DNA from: Chlamydiales bacterium
Lineage (GTDB): Bacteria > Chlamydiota > Chlamydiia > Chlamydiales > JAAKFR01
Direction: 5' to 3'
Length of the DNA: 64,000 nt
Assembly: GCA_024233495.1 (NCBI GenBank)
Contig: JACKPM010000001.1
Coordinates: 248,001 to 312,000 of the forward strand
The translations under genes and the position numbers were made by a program. How positions within the stretch are numbered: position 1 is the first letter of the stretch; every line of letters begins with the position of its first letter. Under the pieces are notes generated by a model. The model was not told the DNA's origin. It worked only from the letters and a program-made list of their open reading frames with translations, and did not search any database. Shown in pieces: positions 53,501 through 61,206 of the stretch.

Positions 53501-54282
53501 ACAACCTCTTCATCAAAACTCAAGACTATCGCTTATTAGGAACATGGAATGCACACCCTCAGCTCGTGATTAATGCGAGTATGGATTATCAGGTGGGGCG
53601 CGATATAGGTGATCCTCGCTTCCCCATAGGACATCGCTACCGCCTCCTCCCAAGTGTAGCAGCGAATTACAGCGCTCCAGCACACTTTATGACTGTCTCG
53701 TTGGAGTATGACACTCTTCTCATTAAAGACTTTGTTGCCTCCCCATTGAAGGGGAATTTATTGCGACGCATGACTGTTTATGGGCGCGATGAACACCATG
53801 TCATCTTGCGCCACTTCAAAGTGGGAACAGAAGGATTTTACCGCTACTACGAAGGCGATCCCTATAATAGGCAGTGGCAAGGGGCGATCTATGCGCAAGG
53901 AGGATTGCCGAAGTACGCTCCTTGCTTCTTTTTGCGCTACTGGGGACAAGTGGGAGGATTCACTACAAACCAAACAGTTTACTATAGCTACAAGAGGCAG
54001 TGGCAACACTCAGCTTTCCTCATCTTCTCGAAAAAGGTGCCTCTGAATATGGAAATCGACTTTGCACTTGAGCAAGCGTGGCAGTGGAACCGCAAACTCA
54101 ATCAGCCTGTCAACACGCTTGTTTTCATCAACAAGCTTTTCAGGAGCTATGAGAGGCTATTTTTTGAAGTGAGACAACTCTACAGACCCAATACCGAATT
54201 CACATTCAAAACAACAGCGTACTGGGATTCGACAAAGTATACTACTTGGGATGTGAAAGGAAACTTAACACACGTTTTTTAG
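50521..54282 (+). CDS. Giant TPR protein with C-terminal outer-membrane beta-barrel
   Basis: Encodes 1253 residues. A hydrophobic start (GLFLWVVLASFSTEQ) is a likely signal. Between about residues 35 and 900 seven modules of roughly 125 residues repeat, each with TPR pairs such as YAFYRLGRLYSLEGDKKKAQ and ELDPNNLDAKVTLGYLYL. The last 300 residues have alternating strands rich in Tyr and Trp (YRYYEGDPYNRQWQGAIY; FFLRYWGQVGGFTTNQTVY) and the chain ends in Phe, the hallmark of an outer-membrane barrel. This architecture resembles the exporters BcsC and PgaA, though I cannot assign a family. The start ATG is only a few bases after AAGGA. It overlaps the histidine kinase closely (one base gap). 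Confidence 0.8.
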   Translation: MGFWQKGLFLWVVLASFSTEQLEEKKKFEKRIERFPDDSYAFYRLGRLYSLEGDKKKAQQLLEKSIELDPNNLDAKVTLGYLYLGEEKPFAARSLFVEVLKKSPNYPEVREGIALCDNLIAQLKEEAFQEHLRSKVEVAQALEEKREYLEAVKAWMALREEDPDNPYYDYHIAKNFYALQEYARAETFIQHALEADPENVDYQVVLGFILLRQGEAQKAQRLFERALTKAPEYDDARKGLEEAKQAYHLQQISLKQEEEKSLRLKISQLDEEEKYEQVAEIWEKLVHEYPQNPVYLFELGKAYTRIEHYAAAIKALQHSLQLDPGNGDTLAVLGFAYLGDGQIEKAEATFKSVLARTPRNGDAKLGMRLVKEAFAKREAKKTEALWALMQKADVHEEMGEYAQALAIWEELMLKDPHNAYYFYRLGRLFAAIGEFSKGESFLQQALALDPEDADYKVALAYVWLYQEKREEAIALFEEVLVQAPDLKEAKEGLLLAQSVEPLPEFSVPEVEPEEEIAIEELPVEEYTLEEHALAFEEQGEYEKAAKLWATLAEEASDNAYFYFKEGQNYVRAGQENRAYFAFSKALELDPDNADAKVALAYIYLRSGHEERAERMFQEVLTHYPNYSDAHYGLRAIKKRHRLEQELPHLYEVRELVAQAEAYEKSGQKAQAASTWQELMRLDPTNSHYPYKLGRFYAEQKKPQDAKAYYRLSLELDPQNDDAKVGLAYLLIADGQIDEAEVLFHEVLASSPEYVDAKQGLAKIDLIRHPPPKPPRFTEEQQEWIELAQCYEKKSDYDNAAVIWERAYEENCDDAYFAYQLGKVYALQRKYNRSEVFLERALQLDPKMEEAQFRLGTVYAARGERCQALDVYRALAEEKPENGDYLEALGRSLRALNAHSDAKEIYLQRFTLGDPHYGLFKQHNSTLERTNPSAVGTMLYAQERETDIITRLLSAQRNTAVAILSYNKPIFDTFQVKGMILASTVRELNLIAGVNNLFIKTQDYRLLGTWNAHPQLVINASMDYQVGRDIGDPRFPIGHRYRLLPSVAANYSAPAHFMTVSLEYDTLLIKDFVASPLKGNLLRRMTVYGRDEHHVILRHFKVGTEGFYRYYEGDPYNRQWQGAIYAQGGLPKYAPCFFLRYWGQVGGFTTNQTVYYSYKRQWQHSAFLIFSKKVPLNMEIDFALEQAWQWNRKLNQPVNTLVFINKLFRSYERLFFEVRQLYRPNTEFTFKTTAYWDSTKYTTWDVKGNLTHVF

Positions 54283-54283
54283 G

Positions 54284-56422
54284 ATGAGACACAAAGGCAT
54301 AAGAAATTTAATCTATATACTGGGAGTTGTTGTTGCACTAGTCGGCGCGGCTATTGTAGGGCAGCTTTTTTTTGCCGTTCGAAAAGATGCGCTTTTTAGT
54401 GTGAATGTCATTGAGGCGGTCAGCATCTTTTTGCTCGGCTTTTCGCTTATTTTTCTTCCAAATTTTCGTATTTTTTCTCTCTTCGTATCGTTTGCTTTAG
54501 GTGCTCTTTTTTTCTTGCGTATCGGTTATGTTTGCTCCCCTTTTCGGGACAACTGTTTTACTGCTCTAGAGATCCAATTTGTTGAGTCGACGATCCCTAT
54601 TTTTATCTACGTGTGGATCTCTGTTTTTGCTCTTTTTTTCACTGCGATTGCGCTCTTCTTTACTACTGTTTTGTCAAAGAGTAGAAGCTGCTTATGGATT
54701 GGGGGAGTCTTTGCAGGGTGTGTGCTTGCCGCCGAACTTGTTGTCGTCGGGTCATATATTGCCGATATCCCTCTAAGAGCAAACTGGGATCTTTTGGTCA
54801 CTTTGACGGTGGTCGATGCAAGCGCCTTTATCCTTGGTATGGTGGGTCTTTTGCTTTATGCGGCAGAGCGGCTCTATGTTTTAAAGAGAACATATTTTGG
54901 TGTTTGGGTTTCGGTCTTAACCGCGACAGTAACCTTAGGGATCATGATGAGCTCTTGGGTGGGAATCGCTGCACGTGAACGCGGTCTAGCTTTGGTGCGC
55001 ATTGGGGATGAGGCTAGCATCTATCAAGAGGCCGCAAGCGAGCATATTCGAGAGTTTTTCTTTGCCATTGATCGCTGGGTGCGTAGATGGGAGCAGTATC
55101 CTGAGGGAGTGCGCGAAGAGCTCTCCACAGAAGATGCACAGCAATACCGCGCCTTTTACACCTACATTCAGTATATGGCGATTGAAAAAAAGGATGGAAC
55201 GGTTGAGCTTGCAGAAGGGAAAAAGCTCCCTGTTACGGCTAAGCCAGTGGAAGAGCAAGAGTTTTCCCTAAGCATCTTTGGAAGAGAGTTCTTTGGCCCT
55301 GTCATTTTAAGCGATGGAGATGTGAGCTTAGATGTGCGCATTCCCGTTACAAGTGTTGAAGGGGAAGAGCGCTTCTTCCACCTAGTAACAAACCTTCCCC
55401 AAATGATCACCTTCGAAACTCCTTACGCAATCAAGAAAAACTATGCGTTTCGCGGCTACCTCGATCACAAACTCTTTTTATCTGAGGGAAAAGAGCAACA
55501 AGTTTTCGAGAAGCGGTACAAAGACTCTTCTACCTGGATCTTATCAGGCGTGAAGATCGAGTTTGAAATGTGGCCAAGAGACTTGCTACAGCCCGACCTT
55601 AAGCCTGCAACACGTATCTACCAGCTATTTTTGGGATTTGCTGTCTCTTTTGCTCTAGGACTTTGTGTCTTTTATGTTTTCCGCACGGGCTTGCAAAAAA
55701 GGAGAGCTGAAGCGCTCTCATTGGAAAAAACCTTTTTTGTAGCCAATATCTCCCATGAGTTGCGAACGCCCCTTCACGGCATTATGGGAACCCTTTCGAT
55801 TCTTGAGACCATGGAATTTTCAAAAGAGCAAGCAAAGTGGATTGCAATGTTGAAGGAGTCGAGTCAAAAGCTTTTCATGTTGATTAGCGAACTGATCGAT
55901 ATTTCAAAAATTGAGCTTTCTGGGGTGCAATTGACACTCTCAAATATCGATTTAGAAAAAGTGGTACATGCTGTTTGTCAGGAGAATTGCGCTAAGGCAA
56001 AAGAGAAAAATCTAGAATTAACCTTTGATTACCCCGCTGATCTACCCAAGCGTTTCTTACTTGATGAGACCCGTCTCTATCAGGCACTGACACACCTTCT
56101 AGACAATGCCATAGCTTTTACCAACGAGGGGAGAGTCAGTGTTGAGGTGAAAGGGGAGCTCTCTTCAAAAGGGGTATACAATCTCCACCTCACTGTGCGT
56201 GATACAGGTGTTGGGATTGAGAAAAGCAATCAAGTGAAGATCTTTGAGCAGTATAAGCACATCGATGTGCGCAGTGCAAAAGGCTCTGGTTTAGGACTTG
56301 CAATTGTAAAAAGCTTCGTCGAAAGTATGGGAGGGAGAGTTGATGTGCAAAGTGAGCCTGAAAAGGGAAGTGCCTTTACTCTTCAGATAACAGCAGAAAA
56401 AGTAGAAAGCAGTGACGGTTAA
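54284..56422 (+). CDS. Membrane sensor histidine kinase
   Basis: Encodes 712 residues. Seven or so N-terminal helices (about 10-230) form an integral sensor, followed by an extracytoplasmic loop domain (about 240-440) and a further helix (about 445-470). The H-box is NISHELRTPLHGIMG (His491), the N-box DETRLYQALTHLLDNAIAF, the G1 box VRDTGVGIEK and G2 GSGLGLAIVKSFVESMGGRV. There is no fused receiver; the partner REC protein is the next gene, overlapping by 11 bases. It starts one base after the TPR gene, so the three are one transcription unit. The ligand is unknown. Confidence 0.9.
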   Translation: MRHKGIRNLIYILGVVVALVGAAIVGQLFFAVRKDALFSVNVIEAVSIFLLGFSLIFLPNFRIFSLFVSFALGALFFLRIGYVCSPFRDNCFTALEIQFVESTIPIFIYVWISVFALFFTAIALFFTTVLSKSRSCLWIGGVFAGCVLAAELVVVGSYIADIPLRANWDLLVTLTVVDASAFILGMVGLLLYAAERLYVLKRTYFGVWVSVLTATVTLGIMMSSWVGIAARERGLALVRIGDEASIYQEAASEHIREFFFAIDRWVRRWEQYPEGVREELSTEDAQQYRAFYTYIQYMAIEKKDGTVELAEGKKLPVTAKPVEEQEFSLSIFGREFFGPVILSDGDVSLDVRIPVTSVEGEERFFHLVTNLPQMITFETPYAIKKNYAFRGYLDHKLFLSEGKEQQVFEKRYKDSSTWILSGVKIEFEMWPRDLLQPDLKPATRIYQLFLGFAVSFALGLCVFYVFRTGLQKRRAEALSLEKTFFVANISHELRTPLHGIMGTLSILETMEFSKEQAKWIAMLKESSQKLFMLISELIDISKIELSGVQLTLSNIDLEKVVHAVCQENCAKAKEKNLELTFDYPADLPKRFLLDETRLYQALTHLLDNAIAFTNEGRVSVEVKGELSSKGVYNLHLTVRDTGVGIEKSNQVKIFEQYKHIDVRSAKGSGLGLAIVKSFVESMGGRVDVQSEPEKGSAFTLQITAEKVESSDG

Positions 56423-56819
56423 GCCACAAATTGAATTCAAAGACGCTCGTGTTTTAGTTGCTGAGGATAATGAATTTAGTATCGAAATCCTTAGGTACAT
56501 GCTTTCTCTTTTTGGAATCAATGCTGATTTAGCTTCGGATGGTACAGAGGCGGTAGAGAAAGTAAAAGAAAAAGAGTACGACCTACTTATCCTCGATATC
56601 CATATGCCCAATATGGATGGCAATGAAACAGCGCGAGAAATTCGGAAGATGTCTATTAAACAACCTGTTTTAGTCGCTCTTACAGCGAGCGTCTTTCAAA
56701 AGGAGAAAGAGCAGTCGATGGAAGCGGGATTTGATGACTATTACAATAAGCCGCTCGAGCTTCCAGGCCTCGAATTAATCTTAGTAAAATATTTAAAAGA
56801 AAAAATTGTTTCTCATTGA
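56412..56819 (+). CDS. Stand-alone response regulator (REC only)
   Basis: Encodes 135 residues from GTG 56412. A single receiver domain with acidic pocket VLVAEDNEFS (Glu-Asp), phosphoryl Asp62 in LLILDIHMPNMDG, Thr/Ser near TASVF and Lys113 in YNKPLELP. There is no output domain, as in CheY or Spo0F, so it most likely passes phosphate to the HPt proteins encoded divergently at 49.65-50.3 kb or 47.2-49.65 kb. It overlaps the kinase gene. Confidence 0.92.
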   Translation: MTVKPQIEFKDARVLVAEDNEFSIEILRYMLSLFGINADLASDGTEAVEKVKEKEYDLLILDIHMPNMDGNETAREIRKMSIKQPVLVALTASVFQKEKEQSMEAGFDDYYNKPLELPGLELILVKYLKEKIVSH

Positions 56820-56852
56820 AATATAAATACATATACGGTATGCTGGCCGACT

Positions 56853-57140
56853 ATGTTAAGATGTTGTGCTCTTCATACAGCCCCGCCAGATCCAAGGCAA
56901 GCGGAGCAATTTGAAAAGTCATGCAAAGTGAGTGCTATAGCTCTTGCAGTCATTTCAGTTGCTTTTCTTACAGTTGGGGCGGCTCTTCTTGGAGTAGGGA
57001 TGAGCAAAAAGATGATGGGAATGGGGATTGGTCTTATTCCCTACCTAGGGGGCTGGTTCTTTCTTCTCATAGGAACAGGCACTCTTGTCTGGTCAGGGCT
57101 TTCTGCTTCAGCAGCGTTTTGCTCGAACCGCATTAAATAA
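56853..57140 (+). CDS. Two-helix membrane protein, possible inclusion-membrane (Inc-like) protein
   Basis: Encodes 95 residues. A polar N-terminus of about 25 residues precedes two closely spaced hydrophobic helices: VSAIALAVISVAFLTVGAALLGVGM and LIPYLGGWFFLLIGTGTLVWSGL, separated by the short loop MSKKMMGMGIG. This bilobed hydrophobic pattern is what predicts chlamydial Inc proteins, which sit in the host vacuole membrane after type III secretion. Pattern alone does not prove this. A short AT-rich stretch with TATACGG precedes it. Its 3' end overlaps scpB by eight bases. Confidence 0.55.
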   Translation: MLRCCALHTAPPDPRQAEQFEKSCKVSAIALAVISVAFLTVGAALLGVGMSKKMMGMGIGLIPYLGGWFFLLIGTGTLVWSGLSASAAFCSNRIK

Positions 57141-57705
57141 CGACTAACTCTTTCAGCTCTTTCTCATTTTTAAGGCCGAAGTGCTTCAAGAAGCGCTTTG
57201 TCACTCCCCACTGAATAGGGCGACCAGGAGCCTCTTTTCGTCCGACACCCTCGATAAGTCCACGCTCTACAAGAGAGGCGACTGTCCCTGAGCTATCTAC
57301 ACCCCGAATTGCATCGATTTCAGCGCGCGTAATAGGGGAGCGATATGCGATAATGGCCAAAACTTCCATACTGGCTTTGGAAAGCTTTTCTCCCCGTTTG
57401 TTTAGCATAAGAAGCTCAACGTAAACACCCATCTCTTCACAGGTGCGAAGAAGATACCCCCCCGCAATTTCATCGATTTGGAAGGCGCACTCACGCTGCT
57501 TGTATTCATCGGCTAGCTCAGCTATCAACCTCTTCAGTTCGCGCAGTCCAATAGGATAGGCTGAGCTGATCACCTCTTTCATTTTTTCAGCGGTGAGCGC
57601 TTCATTAGAGGCAAAAAGGAGCGCCTCTACAATGCGTTTCACCTCTTGATCTTTTGAAGGCGCTTTCGGCTCATCACTTACCTCAACATCGAGTAGATTC
57701 AACAT
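57133..57705 (-). CDS. scpB: Segregation and condensation protein B
   Basis: Encodes 190 residues from ATG (complement 57703-57705), chosen for GGAGGG five bases upstream; an in-frame ATG at 57717 is an alternative. ScpB joins ScpA and SMC in the condensin complex that organises the chromosome. Winged-helix text: ALLFASNEALTAEKMKEVI, then KLSKASMEVLAIIAYRSPITRAEIDAIRGVDSSG and PGRPIQWGVTKRFL, all typical. It overlaps scpA by about 23 bases. Confidence 0.93.
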   Translation of the reverse strand: MLNLLDVEVSDEPKAPSKDQEVKRIVEALLFASNEALTAEKMKEVISSAYPIGLRELKRLIAELADEYKQRECAFQIDEIAGGYLLRTCEEMGVYVELLMLNKRGEKLSKASMEVLAIIAYRSPITRAEIDAIRGVDSSGTVASLVERGLIEGVGRKEAPGRPIQWGVTKRFLKHFGLKNEKELKELVVI

Positions 57706-58369
57706 AGATCCCTCCATCTCTCACAACACGCACCTCTTCCATTTTCATCAACTCCAGTAGAGCCAAGAAGCAGACGATTAATTCGTCTTTGCACTTCTCC
57801 TCATTGAAGATCGCCTCAAATGTGAGGCGCTCTTTTTCAAGTGCCTGCAGCAGCCACTCCATTTTTGGGGCCACTTCCCACACTTCTTTTTCGATCACCT
57901 TTATTTGGGGAACTCGCAGCATCACCTCTTGCAATAGCGACGTGAGCTCATCCAAAGAGACCTCTTCAAGTCCTGAAGCACTCCTTTTCGGGCACTCCTT
58001 TTGTCCCCGCGAATAGAAGAGGCGCTGTTTGTTTTCCATATGGGAAAGCGCAGATGCCGCATCTTTAAATCGGCAGTATTCCAAAAGTTTTTGGAAAACT
58101 TCGATGCGTGGCAACTCCTCCTCTTCTACCTCTTCGCCGGGGATCAATTTCTGGCTCTTCAACAATAAAAGTGTCGCCGTCAAAGCTAGCCATTGCGCAC
58201 TTCTGTCAATCTCACCTATGGCATCAAGTTTCTTTGCAAATTGCTCAGCCAACTTTGCAAGCGCCACATCTGTGACATCTACCTCTTCCTTTTGAATCAA
58301 AAAAAGGAGCAGGTCAAGCGGCCCTTCAAAGTTATCTAATGAGAAATTTTCTAAAGTATTTTCTTTAAT
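57683..58369 (-). CDS. scpA: Segregation and condensation protein A, unusual start codon
   Basis: The family-defining N-terminus DNFEGPLDLLLFLIQKEEVD is encoded from about 58340 to 58280, but no ATG, GTG or TTG occurs before it; the first usual start (TTG 58300) would cut it away. The frame is open to a TAA at 58391-58393. The best start is ATT at 58367-58369, preceded eight bases earlier by GGGG. This gives 228 residues, close to the ScpA norm. The C-terminal winged helix (FEAIFNEEKCKDELIVCFLA LLELMKMEEVRVV region) is intact. It is divergent from tsp copy 2. Confidence 0.8.
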   Translation of the reverse strand: MKENTLENFSLDNFEGPLDLLLFLIQKEEVDVTDVALAKLAEQFAKKLDAIGEIDRSAQWLALTATLLLLKSQKLIPGEEVEEEELPRIEVFQKLLEYCRFKDAASALSHMENKQRLFYSRGQKECPKRSASGLEEVSLDELTSLLQEVMLRVPQIKVIEKEVWEVAPKMEWLLQALEKERLTFEAIFNEEKCKDELIVCFLALLELMKMEEVRVVRDGGIYVESTRC

Positions 58370-58415
58370 TTCCGATACCCCAATGAAGCTTTATCCCATC
58401 ATACAGGAATCTTCC

Positions 58416-60371
58416 ATGCGAAGACTACTTTTTTTTCTTTTGTTTAATGCCCTCACTTTTACCTCATTAGGGGCTGAGACCGAACTGCTTGATTCGTCCG
58501 ATGTGGGACGTGTCATGAACCGTCTTTTTGAGTATCATATCGACCAAAAACAGATCAGCTACACTGTTATTGAACGCTCGCTCAAAATTTATTTGACCCA
58601 GTTCGATCCCACGCACTCCTATCTATACATGGAAGAGGCGCAACACTACCTCCACCCCAACGAGCAAACACTCCATGTCGTATATAAGGAATACCAAGAA
58701 AGCAACTTCTCCACCTACTTTACACTCAATGACACAATCAAAGAAGGGATCATGCGAGCCCGTAAGTGGCGCGAAGTGTGGGAAAGTGATCCAATCGTAC
58801 TAGTGGATGAGGCTAAGAAAGTTAAGATTGACTCTCCCATCCATAGAACTTTTGCTGTGACCAAAAAAGAGCTCCAAAAGAGACAAAAAGAGCGCCTATT
58901 ACGCCTAATTGCTTTTCTCATGCATGAACTCAAATATGACAGCTATGAAGGCTTAGAAAATAAGCTTGTCAAACTTTGCGAGAGACAGATCCGCAACGGT
59001 GAGAATCAATATCTTGGGATCAATGAGAAGGAGGAGATCCTCTCTACAGAAGAGTGTAACCACCAAGTGATTCTCCGCACTCTCAAGGCGCTCGCCTACA
59101 GCCTAGATGCCCATACCGCCTACTACAGCCCTGAAGAGGCGTACGCCATGAAAGTGCAGTTAGAGAAAGGGATGTGTGGAATTGGTGTCGTTCTCCGCGA
59201 GGGGATTGATGGCATCTCAGTCTACGAAATTTTACCTGGGGGGCCAGCTGACAAGTGTGGCCGGCTTGCAAAAGGGGACACAATTGTTGAAGTGAATGGC
59301 GAAAATGTGCGACATGCCACATTCCATCATGTGCTTGAAGCGATGCGCGGCAAAGCGGGAAGCAAGCTCACTCTTGGTATTTCCCGTAAAACAGAGAATT
59401 TTCAAGTTGACCTTGTCCGCTCTCAAATCGCCATTGAAGACAAAAGAGTTGATGTAGAGGCAGAGCCGTATGGCGATGGTGTGATTGGAAAACTTACTCT
59501 TCACAGCTTCTATGAAGGAGAAAATGGCGTCAGCAGTGAGAAAGACCTCAAAAATGCCATTGCTAAACTCAAAGAGCAAGGTCCTCTCCACGGTCTTGTC
59601 CTTGACATGCGTGAAAATAGTGGCGGCTTCCTCACCCAAGCGGTTAAAGTAAGTGGCCTTTTCATCTCAAGCGGTGTTGTTGTCATCTCCAAATACTCGG
59701 ACGGCAGCATCAAATACTTCCGCACAGTAGATGGACAGCGCGCCTTTGAAGGCCCCCTCGTTGTTCTTATCTCTAAAGGCTCCGCCAGCGCTACCGAAAT
59801 TGTCGCTCAAACTCTACAAGATTATGGAGTTGCTCTCGTAGTAGGCGACGAACAAACCTACGGAAAAGGCACCATCCAACACCAAACAGTCACCGACAAA
59901 AAGAGCGATAGTTTCTTTAAAGTTACAGTAGGGCGCTACTACACAGTCAGTGGTCGTTCCACCCAGATTGACGGTGTGAAATCAGATATTGTCATTCCTT
60001 CACTCCTCCACTTTGAAGAGGTGGGTGAAAGCTACCTCGACTATCCCCTTCCGCCCGACCGCATCGCAGCAGCCTTTGAAGACCCCCTATCGGATGTCGA
60101 TCCCTTTGCCCGCAAATGGTTTGCTAAATACTACGTCCCCTCAATTGAACCCGTCCACCAAGAGTGGCGCAATATGTTGCCCACACTAAAAGCCAACAGC
60201 GAGAAGAGACTTTCCCAAAATAAGAACTACCAAATCTTCTTGCAAAAGCTTCAAAAACAATCTGATAAATCTCCAGGACAAAACGACCTCCAAATGGACG
60301 AAGCCACTAACATCTTGAAAGATATGATCTACCTCTCCTCTGAACAAACTTGGACAATAGACACCCAATAG
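58416..60371 (+). CDS. tsp: Tail-specific protease (S41, PDZ), copy 2
   Basis: Encodes 651 residues from ATG 58416, with AGGAA seven bases upstream; a longer frame from 58383 is less likely because the signal peptide begins at MRRLLFFLLFNALTFTSLGA. A PDZ domain (GGPADKCGRLAKGDTIVEVN) is followed by the S41 domain with the nucleophile in KGSASATEIVAQTLQDYG and Lys in YGKGTIQHQ. It is clearly paralogous to the protease at 13156-15045 (same order: LGINEKEEILSTEE, HTAYYSPEEA). Gene duplication or separate substrates are possible. A family B element lies four bases after its stop. Confidence 0.92.
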   Translation: MRRLLFFLLFNALTFTSLGAETELLDSSDVGRVMNRLFEYHIDQKQISYTVIERSLKIYLTQFDPTHSYLYMEEAQHYLHPNEQTLHVVYKEYQESNFSTYFTLNDTIKEGIMRARKWREVWESDPIVLVDEAKKVKIDSPIHRTFAVTKKELQKRQKERLLRLIAFLMHELKYDSYEGLENKLVKLCERQIRNGENQYLGINEKEEILSTEECNHQVILRTLKALAYSLDAHTAYYSPEEAYAMKVQLEKGMCGIGVVLREGIDGISVYEILPGGPADKCGRLAKGDTIVEVNGENVRHATFHHVLEAMRGKAGSKLTLGISRKTENFQVDLVRSQIAIEDKRVDVEAEPYGDGVIGKLTLHSFYEGENGVSSEKDLKNAIAKLKEQGPLHGLVLDMRENSGGFLTQAVKVSGLFISSGVVVISKYSDGSIKYFRTVDGQRAFEGPLVVLISKGSASATEIVAQTLQDYGVALVVGDEQTYGKGTIQHQTVTDKKSDSFFKVTVGRYYTVSGRSTQIDGVKSDIVIPSLLHFEEVGESYLDYPLPPDRIAAAFEDPLSDVDPFARKWFAKYYVPSIEPVHQEWRNMLPTLKANSEKRLSQNKNYQIFLQKLQKQSDKSPGQNDLQMDEATNILKDMIYLSSEQTWTIDTQ

Positions 60372-60375
60372 ACTA

Positions 60376-60537
60376 GATGGTGTCGTCAAATTTTCTCTTT
60401 TGTGAGGCGAGAGATTTCTAGGCAAAATGCGCAATCGAAAGCGAAGGGAGTAGCCAAAGAGCTACTTCTGAGGTTGCGAGGGCGCATTTTGGCAGAAAAG
60501 ATCCGGCTGGCAAAGGAGAAAATTTGACGACACCATC
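60376..60537 (-). repeat. Palindromic miniature element, family B, copy 5 (inverted orientation)
   Basis: A 162-base copy, flanked by TA at 60374-60375 and 60538-60539, in the reverse orientation to the others. Compared with copy 1 it has GTGAGGCGAG and CAAATTTTCTCTTTTG variants. It follows the Tsp stop codon directly. Confidence 0.93.
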
Positions 60538-60539
60538 TA

Positions 60540-60707
60540 GAGAGTTATCCAGATTCCCAATGGGTGAACGTAGCCATGGAAGAGTTCTTTGCCACAAAGC
60601 CCATGAGCTTCAATAAGTGGGCAGAGCTAAAGCCCGAGTTAGAGGAATATTTTCTAGCCACATTTCCGAATCAGAAGAGTATTTCCGTGAAAGTGCTTGC
60701 TGGATAA
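60540..60707 (+). pseudogene. C-terminal fragment of an unknown protein
   Basis: From 60540 to TAA 60705-60707 the frame encodes ESYPDSQWVNVAMEEFFATK... and ends SISVKVLAG. It looks like the end of a real protein, but no start lies upstream: the family B copy 5 and the end of the Tsp gene intervene. A 43-codon frame from ATG 60576 is also possible. I do not recognise the parent gene. Confidence 0.4.
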
Positions 60708-60737
60708 GCAAACTTAAGCTAAGATTTTCGGTTCGTC

Positions 60738-60810
<73 letters not shown>

Positions 60811-61131
60811 AATTTCCCCTTTTGGCTCCCGCATTTTTCTGTATCACTCCTCCACCGTGCTGCTCGCACTGCTGTCGTCGCGATCCTGTAAACTGCAGGA
60901 GCCAAAAGGGGAAATTCTTTGGGGGTTGCGTATTTTGCTTTTTCATTCCTCGGCCGTGCTACTCGCGCTGCCCTCGTCAAGAAAAAGCAAACTACTCGCT
61001 CAAAAGGGGAAATTCTTTGGACGTGATTTGCTTGCTCCCAGCCCCAAAATTCTAACCGCAACCTTCCTTCAACTTCTAACGAGACTCGAGCGTCGTGCTC
61101 CAGCAAACTGCAGGGCCAAAAGGGGAATTCT
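60811..61131. repeat. Degenerate tandem repeat region after tRNA-Phe
   Basis: Three irregular units of about 95-120 bases, each ending with AAAAGGGGAAATTCTTTGG or a close match (about 60904, 60998 and 61119). Within the units a GCCGTGCTACTCGC-like block recurs. The region starts with the inverse of the motif, AAATTTCCCCTTTTGG. It encodes no clear protein. Confidence 0.7.
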
Positions 61132-61206
61132 TTGGACGTGGCGAAATTTTATATGATTGTCTTTAAAGAGGATAAGATCTATTCTTTGGTGCAAAAAGGA
61201 GAGCGC

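Noticed and set aside
60811..61131. Repeat array as a CRISPR
   Set aside because: Only three units, uneven length, and no short identical repeats with unique spacers; no cas genes are present.
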